The position numbers were made by a program, and so were the translations under genes. Shown here piece after piece: positions 46,954 to 56,326 of a stretch of DNA of 64,000 nt. The notes beneath the pieces were generated by a model, which ran no database searches, was not told the origin of the DNA, and was given only the letters and a program-made list of their open reading frames with translations. Source of the DNA: Lentinus brumalis (taxonomy: Eukaryota; Basidiomycota; Agaricomycetes; Polyporales; Polyporaceae); NCBI GenBank assembly GCA_001792895.1, contig MARA01000016.1, forward strand, positions 806,001 through 870,000, given 5' to 3'. Every line of letters starts with the position of its first letter. The first letter of the stretch is position 1.

Positions 46954-48062
46954 CTAGAAACTCTCCACCATGCGGATTGCATGCGGGTGAGCCTCATGGA
47001 ATTGTTTGATGAGCTCGGGAGAGTTCGTGAGGTTATTGACTGGCTCCCAAGAATCATCCTCAGGGCCGTAACCTTTCCACCGAACTAGGTATTGGAGTTG
47101 TCTGCGGTAGCGCCTGGAGTCGAGAATTGCTTTGACCTCGAACTCCTCATGCCCATCGATAACGACAGGGTCAGGTGGGGCCGGTTTCTGGCCTGGGATC
47201 TGAGAGTCATGATATGGTATGAGCTTGCTGGCATGGAAGACTGGATGGATCCAAGTCATCCTAGCAGGCCACTTCAGTCTGAAGGTGACTGGAGAAAGTT
47301 TTTCAACAATCTCAAAGGGTCCTGCATACCGAGCGTTGAGCTTGCGACCCGTGGTTTGATAGTCACGTAGGTCCAATAGAACCTTGTCACCTACTTTGAA
47401 GGGGACCTTCTGGACTCCCTGATCATAGTGCCACTTCATCCGCTCGGCTGCCAAAGCAAGAGCTGCCTTCGCTTGCTCCTGGGCTTGTTGTCTTCTCCAT
47501 GCAATGTCACTGAGGTTTGTTGGAGTTGCTTCTTTGCGAAGCGTTGGACCTGCCCGTGGGTGTCGACCGTATTCCAAGAAGAATGGGCTCTCCTTGGTTC
47601 CTTCGTGAGCTGCATTATTATACGCGAACTCTGCTGCACTGAGAAGCTTAGACCAGTTGGCCTTTTGGTAATCAACATAGCAGCGAAGGAATTGTTCCAG
47701 TGTCTGGTTGACCCTTTCGGTCTGGCCATCCGTCTGCGGGTGATATGTGGTGGACATGGATGATTCTATCCCCAGTAGCTTGCACCATTCTTGGAATAGC
47801 GCTGCCGCGAATTGTGTACCCCTGTCGGAGATGATCTGAAGCGGTAGGCCATGCAACGGCCATATCCTCTCATAGAGTAGTTCCGCTAGATCTTTCGCAG
47901 AGAACTCGTTTTTGATGGGGAAGAAGTGTGCTCGCTTTGTGAGCCTGTCTATAACCACGCAGATGGCGGTATAACCAAAAGACTCTGGTAGCTGAGTGAT
48001 AAGGTCGATAGTGATGATTTCCCATGGCCCTTCTGGGACAGGGTTGGGCTGAAGCGGTCCAT
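46954..48062 (-). mobile_element. Ty3/Gypsy chromovirus pol, integrase plus chromodomain (5'-truncated)
   Basis: The minus-strand frame reads from GPLQPNPVPEGPWEIITIDL through the integrase core (VVIDRLTKRAHFFPIK; SDRGTQFAAALFQEW; YHPQTDGQTERVNQTLEQFL), the GPY/F-type region (FKVGDKVLLDL; YAGPFEIVEKLSP; HPVFHASKL) and a C-terminal chromodomain (EFEVKAILDSRRYRRQLQYL, VRWKGYGPEDDSWEPVNNL). The D, D of the DDE triad are in IDRL and SDRG; E follows in the core. The reverse transcriptase, RNase H, gag and 5' LTR are missing: the element is cut at 48062/48065 by a repeat element. It cannot move on its own. Confidence 0.88.
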
Positions 48063-48064
48063 AT

Positions 48065-48999
48065 TGATAGGTATTTCTGTAACCCCCTTAGGGTTAGGGG
48101 GAGGTAAGGGTGAGCATTATTGGGCTGAATGTACATTGCGAGCAGTTGAGTTGCTGGAGAGCCTAAATTGCGGCGGAGGAGCGGTTGGTGGCAGGGAGGT
48201 GGGTGTGATTGGTATGAGTAGCGAACGAGCGGGCAACCGCTCAGAACTGTGTAGAAGGTGAGCAGTTGACTATAGTAAGTCGCCCGCTGCTCACGATAAC
48301 TTCAATGAGATATGAGCATATGAGCGGTCGACCGCTCACCGTGATCGGCCAGCGGCAGAACCATCGTAAGGATCAACAGTGCATTCCGAGCGGTCGGCCG
48401 CTCACATAGTACGTACGGGACTGATATACAGTAATATTCTTGGCCATAGAAAGTGCTCAGCCAATAAATGAGCTTGGAAGCATCAATCCGAGTGGTCAAC
48501 CGCTCTGCGGGATTGCTCCGCTGTTTGTATGCACTGTAGCAATGCAAGTGCTGTTCTGAGCGGTCGACCGCTCAAAAGGGGTGTATGAGAGTGCTCTACA
48601 TCAATTTCATTTGCGACAGAAGGTGCTCAGTTAGCCAACAAGCTCTGCAGGTTCGTCCTGAGCGGTTGACCGCTCTGCGGGATTGCTCCGCTGTTTGTAT
48701 GCACCGTAGCAATGCAAGTGCTGTTCTGAGCGGTCGACCGCTCAAACTGGGTGTATGAGAGTGCTCTACATTAATTTACTCAGCCACAGAAGGTGCACAG
48801 GCAGCTAACAAGCTCTGAGGGGCCATTTTGAGCGGTCGACCGCTGTGCGGCATTGCGTCGCTGTTTGTATGCACCATAGGGTTATGAGAGACTTGTACAG
48901 CAAATGCAGGGATGGTACCTAGGCAGGAATATAACCCTAGGGCGGGGTCTGCTAACCCTACCCTAACCCCAGAGGGGGGTTAGGTCACGTGACCTGTCA
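48065..48999. mobile_element. Repeat element E1 with imperfect inverted ends and palindrome satellite
   Basis: 935 bp. The left end is TGATAGGTATTTCTGTAACC and the right end, read inverted, is TGACAGGTCACGTGACCTAA. Both then continue into CCCC(C)-rich TTAGGG-like sequence (left CCCTTAGGGTTAGGG; right CCCTACCCTAACCCC). The body has no ORF of note and holds seven copies of the GAGCGGTCGACCGCTC palindrome. The same left end recurs at 52495 and 53210 and the same right end at 54929. Whether this is a non-autonomous transposon or the end structure of the larger repeated unit is unresolved. Confidence 0.55.
48322..48845. repeat. 170-bp satellite with palindrome GAGCGGTCGACCGCTC (array 1)
   Basis: Palindromes (some with one or two changes) start at 48322, 48388, 48490, 48558, 48660, 48728 and 48830. 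Distances are 66, 102, 68, 102, 68 and 102 bp, so two palindromes sit in each ~170-bp repeat. The sequence between them is also repeated (for example gctccgctgtttgtatgcac), but less strictly. Confidence 0.9.
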
Positions 49000-49115
49000 T
49001 AAAAAATACCACGGCAGGACTTGCATATGGGCGTAGCCACGCGGTGTTGGTCCAGCACCACTGTCACAGCTGTGGGGGGTTGATGTCACAGGCGGCGAGG
49101 GCTCTGACCACGGAG

Positions 49116-49327
49116 TGGTCGTCCAGGACGACCATCGCGGGGGGGGGGGCGTCGTCGTGGGCGTCTTAGGGACGCCATACACGGTGTCGCAGCTGTGGAG
49201 GGTCAATGTCACAGGCGGCGAGGCCTCTACCCACGCAGTGGTCGTCCAGGACGACCATGAGCGTGAGGGGGCGCAGTCGCCGTGGGCGCCGAGGGATGCC
49301 GCACGCGGTGGTCGTCCTGGACGACCA
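49116..49327. repeat. 19-bp palindrome TGGTCGTCCWGGACGACCA, three copies
   Basis: Copies at 49116-49134, 49239-49257 (both with central A) and 49309-49327 (central T), all exact apart from the central base. They lie downstream of the Zn2Cys6 pseudogene. The duplicate positions in copy B are 55043, 55161 and 55230, the last with one mismatch. Confidence 0.9.
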
Positions 49328-49420
49328 CTGCCCGCGGGAGTAGCGAGCGCACTCATGCGCGAGTGCATTGCATTGCCAAGAAAATGTCTGAAACATTATA
49401 TACAAAGTACACGACGACGA

Positions 49421-50367
49421 CTACTGGACTACGCAGCGACCACACCCAGAACGCTTCTCCACGCCGAAGGATGCGGGGTTCTGCTCCTCATCTGACTCGA
49501 CGTAGGAGCGGTTTATGATCACGTCGCAGGGGGATGCGGTGACCTGGTTGGGCGGAGTGGTGGGGCGGGCATCAGGGAGGATGTCTTCGGCGGGCCGCCA
49601 GCTGCGAGAAAGATGAGTGAACAAAGATGCACACGAAGTTGTGGTACTTACGAAGCCTGCATATCCCAAGAGCAGAGAAGACCTTTTTCGGTGCATCTGG
49701 AGCACGCTCGGCCCTCGCGCGCAGGCGTGCAGCCGAGGCGTGCGAAATGGCAATGGAGGCACTAAGGTATGTGAGCAGCTGAACATGCGTCGGTGTAGAA
49801 GAGGACTTACGGGATGGGGCAGTTGAAAGCCGGCGTCGTTCTCAATCTCGAGGACAAGCTCGGGCCCGAGGAAGGTGTCGAGCTCGACGCTGCCGGGCGT
49901 GATGCCGGTCCCAAGGGAGATGCTGGTCCCGAGGGACAAGTCGGTCCTGAGGGACAAGTCGGTCCTGAGGGCATCCTCGAGCTCGAGGACGCTAGTCGCA
50001 AGGCGAGGATGGAGCGGGGGATATGTTGCGGAGCGGACAGAGGAGCCGCGGGGACGGGTCTCATTGGAACTGCCTGCCGGCGAGTGGTCGAGTGCGGGCT
50101 GTTCGGGCAAGAGGCCGGGGGAGAGTGCGTAGGGCGTGGATGGTGCGAGGAGGGCGGGGACGGGGGTAATGGGAGGGAAATGAGTGGGGGGGGACGCATG
50201 GAGGGCATAGAGCGTCGGATGCGCGGACGACGAGAGATGCGGGGAGGTGGACATTCTGGCCCCAGGAGGTGGTGGTCGAGCCAGAGAGGCTGAGGACGGG
50301 GGGGCGGGGGGGGGCCGAGAGCCACAGCGAGAGTGAGCGGGCTGGGAGGGTCGGGCGGGTGTGACAT
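49421..50367 (-). pseudogene. Zn2Cys6 protein gene, copy A, frameshifted
   Basis: Same gene as the one at 55333-56280 but one base shorter overall. The differences are in poly-G runs of exon 1 (near 50187-50194 and 50299-50315). The frame from the ATG at 50367 therefore never reaches the zinc-cluster exon, which itself is intact. It could be a real inactivating change or a homopolymer error in the sequence. Confidence 0.6.
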
Positions 50368-50651
50368 GGCTGTACATTGGGGGTGTAGAGGGGCCGCATG
50401 GAGAGGTATATAATGCACCAACGCGAGGACCCTGGAAGAAGAATGATCGGCGAATAGGCAGGCAAAGCTAGTGCGCAGGGTTGCGCGGGCGGAGGCCGTT
50501 GGAAAAACGGTGGAGCACGACGTCGGGACTAGCCACAGAGTTCTCGAAGCTCGGAGTGAATTGATCACGGCGTATGGAGGCGAAAAGGGAAGTCAGCAGG
50601 AAAAAGAAGCATTGCAGGCGGACAGATGTTGGGTCAACATCGAAGATGAGG

Positions 50652-50766
50652 AGGCTTCCCTTCATCCTCAGACCTCCTTACGGCATCTTCCCGAAGGCAG
50701 CGCGAAGCGATGTCTTCGAAGGGGAAGATGCCGTAAGGAGGTCCTCAGCGGAGGTGAAGGGAAGCT
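50652..50766. repeat. Long inverted repeat (hairpin), copy A
   Basis: Arms 50652-50692 and 50720-50766 are complementary, including a perfect 19-bp core (CTCCTTACGGCATCTTCCC with its complement) extended on the outer side (GCTTCCCTTCA / TGAAGGGAAGC) with a few unpaired bases. The loop is about 27 nt. RNA from here would form a stable stem of roughly 40 bp. It lies upstream of the Zn2Cys6 gene, between that gene and the palindrome array. Confidence 0.85.
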
Positions 50767-50881
50767 TAATTGAGCAATGAAGGTTGGCCAGTTCAGCAAT
50801 GGTTGGCAGATTAGTCACTATTCGCACTCGTCGTGTTACTGTTGGCCTGTGCAGACCTCTCAGCCGAAGGAGAGCCAGTGG

Positions 50882-51121
50882 TAGTCGTCCTGGACGACCA
50901 CCGGGGGTGGACCCCCCTCTCGACGTCTGTGCGTGTCGGGACCGCCTGCGCGCATGGTCGTCCTGGACGACCACCGCTGGGTGCACTCCTATCTCGGCGC
51001 CTATGCGTGCTGGGACTGCCTGCACGCATGGTCGTCCTGGACGACCACCCCTGAGTGCACGCCAAAGGCGGCGTCTACCAGCCTCCGGACCACCTGCGCG
51101 CATGGTCGTCCTGGACGACCA
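50882..51121. repeat. Phased array of the 19-bp palindrome, copy A
   Basis: Four palindromes start at 50882 (one mismatch, TAGTCG...), 50955, 51029 and 51103: spacing 73, 74 and 74 bp. The ~55-bp interspacers have clearly diverged from one another but share an ending close to CCTGCGCGCA. The palindrome is therefore kept much better than its surroundings. Confidence 0.92.
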
Positions 51122-51157
51122 ACGCCGAGCGTGCGCCCGAGTCAGCGTCTATCAGCC

Positions 51158-51328
51158 TTGCCGTACTTGATGTCCAGGCAAGCGTGAACGTTAACCATGT
51201 CACCGAGCTTGACGCGGAGGTTGTTGCGGGCGACCTTAAAGAGAGTATATAAGAACATACCGAACGATGATCGTGTCTCCGCGGAAGAGTTGAACGGTGT
51301 CCATAGTCGCAGGGTTCATGGTGGCCAC
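51158..51328 (-). pseudogene. Captured fragment of CDC48 (N-domain), copy A
   Basis: The minus-strand translation gives [22 protein letters not shown] and, after about 30 bp of unrelated sequence with a stop, [26 protein letters not shown]. Both pieces match the CDC48/p97 AAA ATPase N-domain in order. The ~26 residues that normally lie between them are missing, and nothing of the ATPase domains is present. A fragment captured by a mobile or repeated unit is the simplest reading. The duplicate is at 57071-57241. Confidence 0.75.
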
Positions 51329-51375
51329 TGCAGACCGTCTTCGATGCCCAACTTAGTAGGGACCGCCTGCGCGCA

Positions 51376-51465
51376 TGGTCGTCCTGGACGACCAGCGCTC
51401 GGTGCCTACCGTCTGGGCGCGTCCGCGTCGGGACCGCCTGCACGTATGGTCGTCCGGGACGACCA
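51376..51465. repeat. Two further 19-bp palindromes, copy A
   Basis: 51376-51394 (central T) and 51447-51465 (central G), 71 bp apart, on the far side of the CDC48 fragment. They are followed by a ~60-bp direct repeat pair (gatcggca..gtgaag.taacctttt at about 51521 and 51580). Confidence 0.9.
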
Positions 51466-51827
51466 AAACTCGTGGCAGACAACTGGTGCAAGAAGCACTC
51501 ACGAGCTGGTGACGTCCAATGATCGGCATCGTATGCCAGATCCGGTGAAGTTAACCTTTTTACCCAAGGTTGCATAGAGAATGATCGGCAGCGTGTGACA
51601 GATCTGGTGAAGATAACCTTTTAACCAAATAGGCATGCAGGGTGCATAGAGGGTAGTGCCGAGGGCCGATCAAAGAAGTCTGATCGGTCAAGTCGAGTGA
51701 TCGAATTTACCTGATTGAGGTTGACATGAGGTGAACTCCGTCGGGCTGAGGGGATTGCCCGCCACGGAACCCTGCAAGGAAATTTTTTTGAGGACTCGTC
51801 GGCTGATTCTGGGGTGCGCCAGAGTTG

Positions 51828-51834
51828 TATAAAG
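51828..51834 (+). promoter_or_regulatory. TATA box of truncated SNF2 copy A
   Basis: TATAAAG 54 bp upstream of the ATG at 51882, identical in position to the box before the full gene in copy B. Confidence 0.5.
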
Positions 51835-51881
51835 GATGCGCGCTGGCGGCGAACGACCGCATACATCCATTCCCGCCCACC

Positions 51882-52494
51882 ATGCCCTCAGAAGACGTCT
51901 CCAACGTAGTTGCGAAGCTCATCATCGACACCGCTGACGTCTGGGCGTGGCCCGTCTTCAATGCTCGCCACGGGTTCCCCGTCGTGCCGTTCTCTGTCAA
52001 CTGCAACCCGGCGACCATCGACTTTCCCGCGGACAAGTACGAGCACGCGCGCAGCTTCATCGCAGCGTACGGGCGAATATCAGGCCCGGGCCCCCGGTTG
52101 AAGTTCATGCGGCTCAAGCAAGACCAGTACACGGTAGGCCGGGAAGCGTTCAAGACTTGGGCGCGCAAGAAGTATGCTGCATGGGGTATGGCGAAGGCGG
52201 TCGCCGAGTCCATGGCGGCGGAGGATTCGAGGGCTTTGAGTTCATGCGGTCCATGCGCCGGCACACCAAGGTAAGCGATCGGGTGTATCCACGTAGCGAA
52301 GGTACTAACATCGGTCACAGTTCCTGCTGACTGATAGTTGCCCGGTTGTCGAGCGCTGTAGCACCGGCGCTGCTGTTGCGATGTTCGGTCCCGACGCCGT
52401 GGAGGGGCCCATGAAGATTCTCGACCCCCGCCTCGCGCCGATCGTCACGGGGCGGATCGTTGCGGAGTGGCAGAAGCAGGCCCGTGCGTGGAAT
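51882..52494 (+). pseudogene. SNF2-family ATPase, 5' fragment (copy A)
   Basis: Exon 1 and the first part of exon 2 of the gene at 57794. It has lost one G near 52222 (gcggcggagg against gcggcgggagg), which shifts the frame after SMAA, and is cut at 52494 by element E2. Not functional. Confidence 0.85.
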
Positions 52495-53209
52495 TGATAG
52501 GTATTTCTGTAACCCCCTTAGGGTTAGGGGGAGGTAAGGGTGAGCATTATTGGGCCGAATGTACGTTGCGAGCGGTCGAGTTGCTGGAGAGCATAAATTG
52601 CGGCGGAGGAGCGGTTGGTGGCAGGGAGGTGGGTGTGATTGGTATAAGTAGCGAACGAGCGGGCAACCGCTCAGAACTGTGTAGAAGGTAAACGGTTGCA
52701 GAATGTATGGTGAGCAGTCGGCCATCTACGGCACGTTACAAGCGGCCGACCACCTGCTGTCGTGAGCGGTTGACCGCTCGTACCTCATCGTGAGCGGACG
52801 ACCGCTCGTACCTCGTCGTGAGCGGACGACCGCCTGCTGTGAGCGGACGACCGCTCGTACCGTACCGTGAGCGGACGATCGCCCGTACTGTACCTTGAGT
52901 GGTCGACCGTACTGTACCGTGAGCGGTCGACCGCTCGTACCTTGTCGTGAGTGGTCGACCGTACCGTACCGTGAGCGGTTGACCGCTCGTACCGTACCGT
53001 GCGCGGCTGACCGCCTGCTACGAGCGGACGACCGCTCGTACCGTACCGTGAGCGGCCGACCGCCCGTACTGTACCTTGAGTGGTCGACCGTACTGTACCG
53101 TGAGTGGTCGACCGCTCGTACCTTGTCGTGAGTGGTCGACCGTACCGTACCGTGAGCGGTCGACCGCTCGTACCGTACCGTGAGCGGTCGACAGCTCGTA
53201 CCGTGCCAT
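52495..53209. mobile_element. Element E2 (left part only) with dense palindrome array
   Basis: The first ~200 bp match the left end of E1 and E3. Then a dense, short-period array takes over, and at 53210 the next element (E3) begins directly. The right end is missing. Confidence 0.65.
52738..53203. repeat. Dense array of GAGCGGTCGACCGCTC-like palindromes (array 2)
   Basis: About sixteen copies and variants (GAGCGGACGACCGCTC, GAGTGGTCGACCGTAC and so on) are separated by only ~10-15 bp of CGTACC-rich linker, a period of roughly 28-30 bp. This differs from the 170-bp register of the arrays on either side. Confidence 0.9.
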
Positions 53210-54929
53210 TGATAGGTATTTCTGTAACCCCCTTAGGGTTAGGGGGAGGTAAGGGTGAGCATTATTGGGCTGAATGTATATTGCGAGTGGTCGAGTTGCT
53301 GGAGAGCATAAATTGCGGCGGAGGAGCGGTTGGTGGCAGGGAGGTTGGTGTGATCAGTATGAGTAGCGAACGAGCGGGCAACCGCTCAGAACTGTGTAGA
53401 AGGTGAGCAGTTGACTATAGTAAGTCACCAGCTGCTCACAATAACTTCAATGAGATATGAGCATATGAGCGGTCGACCGCTCACCGTGATCGGCCAGCGA
53501 CAGAACCACCATAAGGGTCAACAGTGCATTCAGAGCGGTCGGCCGCTCACATAGTATATACGGGACTGATATACAGTAATATCCTTGGCCACAGAAAGTG
53601 CTCAGCCAATAAATGAGCTTGGAAGCATCAATTCAAGCAGTCGACCGCTCTGCGGATCGCTCCGCTGTTTGTATGCACCGTAGCAATGCAAGTGCTGTTC
53701 TGAGCGGTCGACCGCTCAAATGGGGTGTATGAGAGTGCTCTACATCAATTTTATTTGCCACAGAAGGTGCTCAGTTAGCCAACAAGCTCTGCAGGTCCAT
53801 TCTGAGCAGTCGACCGCTCTGCAGGATTGCTCCGCTGTTTGTATCCACCGCAGCAATGCAAGTGCTGTTCTGAGCAGTCGACCGCTCAAACAAGATGTAT
53901 GAGAGTGCTTTATATCAATTTACTCAGCCACAGAAGGTGCCCAGGCAGCAAACAAGCTCTGAGGGGCCATTTTGAGCGGTCGACCGCTGTGCGGCATTGT
54001 GTCGCTGTTTGTATGCACCATAGCAGTCCAAATGCTGTTCAGAGCGGTCGACCGCTCAAAAGGGGTGTATGAGAGTGCTCTACATTAATTAGCTTTGCCA
54101 CAGAAGGTTTTCAGGCAGCAAACAAGCTTTGCAGGTCCGTTCTGAGCGGTCGACCGCTCTGCGGGATTGCGTCGCTGTTTGTATGCACCATAGCAGTCCG
54201 AATGCTGTTCAGAGCGGTCAACCGCTCAAAAGGGGTATATACGAGTGCTATACATTGATTTCTATGACCATAGCAGGTGCTCTGCCAATAAACGAGCTCT
54301 GGAGGTCTGTTCTGAGCGGTCGACCGCTCTGTGGGATTCCTCCGCTGTTTGTGTGCCCCTTACACATGAGGGCGGCAGCAGGGTGTGCTCAGCATATGCT
54401 CGGTGATGTGTCGCGAGTGGCAGGAGATACGGCACCAATACATATTCCAGAGCGGTCGACCGCTTGGATTGTAGGCTTGGAGTTTCAGGTGCAGTATCAG
54501 CCTGCGTCCCAGCACATGTCCGAGGTGCTCCGTTCGGCAGACGCACCCATGGTGAGCGGTCGACCGCTCGTGGCCTACATTCAGCAGATGTTCCCTTGTC
54601 ATCCATGATCAGAGGTTGGATGCTCGTGCCCTACGCTCAGCGGACGTCCACTTGTCTACAACCTGAAGTGCACAACAGCAGGCAGATCTTGCCTGGAACA
54701 TCGCAGCAAGCGGCCGACCGCTCACAGCATGGTACGAGCAGTCGACTACTCATAGCAGGCTACGAGTGGCCGGGGCATAGCCCATGAGCGGTTGACCACT
54801 CGCGGCTTAGGGTTATGAGAGACTTGTACAGCAAATGCAGGGATGGTACCTAGGCAGGAATATAACCCTAGGGCGGGGTCTGCTAACCCTACCCTAACCC
54901 CAGAGGGGGTTAGGTCACGTGACCTGTCA
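53210..54929. mobile_element. Element E3, expanded copy of E1
   Basis: Same left and right ends as E1 but 1720 bp long, the extra length coming from more units of the palindrome satellite plus a unique stretch (about 54360-54790). Confidence 0.55.
53467..54795. repeat. 170-bp satellite with palindrome GAGCGGTCGACCGCTC (array 3)
   Basis: Palindromes start at 53467, 53533, ~53635, 53702, 53804, 53872, 53974, 54042, 54144, 54212 and 54314, then less regularly near 54451, 54555, 54710 and 54785. Between 53702 and 54314 the spacing alternates exactly 102 and 68 bp. Confidence 0.9.
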
Positions 54930-55042
54930 TAAATACCACGGCAGGACTTGCATATGGGCGTAGCCACGCGGTGTTGGTCCAGCACCACTGTCACAGCTGT
55001 GGAGGGTTGATGTCACAGGCGGCGAGGGCTCTGACCACAGAG

Positions 55043-55248
55043 TGGTCGTCCAGGACGACCATCGCGGGGGGGGCGTCGTCGTGGGCGTCTTAGGGACGCC
55101 ATACACGTGTTGCAGCTGTGGAGGGTCAATGTCACAGGCAGCGAGGCCTCTATCCGCGCATGGTCGTCCAGGACGACCATCGCGTGAGGGGCCGCAGTGG
55201 CCGTGGGCGCCGAGGGATGCTGCACGCGTTGGTCGTCCAAGACGACCA
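55043..55248. repeat. 19-bp palindrome, three copies (copy B)
   Basis: 55043-55061, 55161-55179, and 55230-55248 (TGGTCGTCCAAGACGACCA, one mismatch). They lie downstream of the Zn2Cys6 gene. Confidence 0.9.
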
Positions 55249-55332
55249 CTGCCCGCGGGAGTAGCGAGCGCACTAGTGCAGTTGCCAAGAAAATTGCTGA
55301 AATACTATATGCAAAGTACATGACGATGACGA

Positions 55333-56280
55333 CTACTGGACGACGCAGCGACCACACCCAGAACGCTTCTCCACGCCGAAGGATGCGGGGTTCTGCTCCT
55401 CATCTGACTCGACGTAGGAGCGGTTTATGATCACGTCGCAGGGGGATGCGGTGACCTGGTTGGGCGGAGTGGTGGGGCGGGCATCAGGGAGGATGTCTTC
55501 GGCGGGCCGCCAGCTGCGAGAAAGATGAGTGAACAAAGATGCACACGAAGTTGTGGTACTTACGAAGCCTGCATATCCCAAGAGCAGAGAAGACCTTTTT
55601 CGGTGCATCTGGAGCACGCTCGGCCCTCGCGCGCAGGCGTGCAGCCGAGGCGTGCGAAATGGCAATGGAGGCACTAAGGTATGTGAGCAGCTGAACATGC
55701 GTCGGTGTAGAAGAGGACTTACGGGATGGGGCAGTTGAAAGCCGGCGTCGTTCTCAATCTCGAGGACAAGCTCGGGCCCGAGGAAGGTGTCGAGCTCGAC
55801 GCTGCCGGGCGTGATGCCGGTCCCAAGGGAGATGCTGGTCCCGAGGGACAAGTCGGTCCTGAGGGACAAGTCGGTCCTGAGGGCATCCTCGAGCTCGAGG
55901 ACGCTAGTCGCAAGGCGAGGATGGAGCGGGGGATATGTTGCGGAGCGGACAGAGGAGCCGCGGGGACGGGTCTCATTGGAACTGCCTGCCGGCGAGTGGT
56001 CGAGTGCGGGCTGTTCGGGCAAGAGGCCGGGGGAGAGTGCGTAGGGCGTGGATGGTGCGAGGAGGGCGGGGACGGGGGTAATGGGAGGGAAATGAGTGGG
56101 GGGGACGCATGGAGGGCATAGAGCGTCGGATGCGCGGACGACGAGAGATGCGGGGAGGTGGACATTCTGGCCCCAGGAGGTGGTGGTCGAGCCAGAGAGG
56201 CTGAGGACGGGGGGGGCGGGGCGGGGGCCGAGAGCCACAGCGAGAGTGAGCGGGCTGGGAGGGTCGGGCGGGTGTGACAT
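55333..56280 (-). CDS. Small Zn(II)2Cys6 cluster protein, copy B
   Basis: Three exons (56280-55723, 55673-55564, 55513-55333) join in frame into 282 residues. Exon 1 (186 residues) is Pro/Ser-rich and disordered-looking, starting MSHPPDPPSPLTLAVALG. Exon 2 encodes CLHCHFARLGCTPAREGRACSRC followed by TEKGLLC, i.e. C-x2-C-x6-C-x8-C-x2-C-x6-C. That spacing is the fungal binuclear zinc cluster, a DNA-binding domain that usually recognises CGG triplets. Exon 3 ends VEKRSGCGRCVVQ. There is no fungal-specific TF middle-homology domain, so this is a short member. A TATATA lies ~40 bp before the ATG. It is transcribed away from the palindrome array and the SNF2 gene. Target and role are unknown. Confidence 0.62.
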   Translation of the reverse strand: MSHPPDPPSPLTLAVALGPRPAPPVLSLSGSTTTSWGQNVHLPASLVVRASDALCPPCVPPTHFPPITPVPALLAPSTPYALSPGLLPEQPALDHSPAGSSNETRPRGSSVRSATYPPLHPRLATSVLELEDALRTDLSLRTDLSLGTSISLGTGITPGSVELDTFLGPELVLEIENDAGFQLPHPVSPLLHRRMFSCSHTLVPPLPFRTPRLHACARGPSVLQMHRKRSSLLLGYAGFVSTTTSCASLFTHLSRSWRPAEDILPDARPTTPPNQVTASPCDVIINRSYVESDEEQNPASFGVEKRSGCGRCVVQ

Positions 56281-56319
56281 GGCTGTACATTGGGGGTGTA
56301 GAGGGGCCGCATGGAGAGG

Positions 56320-56326
56320 TATATAA
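56320..56326 (-). promoter_or_regulatory. TATA-like box of the Zn2Cys6 gene
   Basis: TATATA (in ggtatataatgc on the plus strand) about 40 bp upstream of the ATG at 56280. The same box precedes copy A. Confidence 0.4.

Larger units (their letters stand above)
48879..52494. repeat. Segmental duplication, copy A
   Basis: Copy of 54808-58407 (offset about 5912-5931 bp) with small indels. It covers the right end of E1, the Zn2Cys6 gene, the hairpin, the 19-bp palindrome array, the CDC48 fragment and the first 1.5 exons of the SNF2 gene. It ends abruptly at 52494, inside SNF2 exon 2, where element E2 begins. Confidence 0.93.

Noticed and set aside
48065..48999. Helitron
   Set aside because: The left end is TGATAGG, not TC, and no CTRR end with a hairpin was found, although insertion after A/T and gene-fragment capture would fit.
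49421..50568. Collagen-like GPxGP protein on the plus strand (frames near 49814 and 55726)
   Set aside because: The repeated Gly-Pro pattern is the antisense reading of the Pro/Ser-rich first exon of the Zn2Cys6 gene, whose splice sites and zinc cluster support the minus strand.
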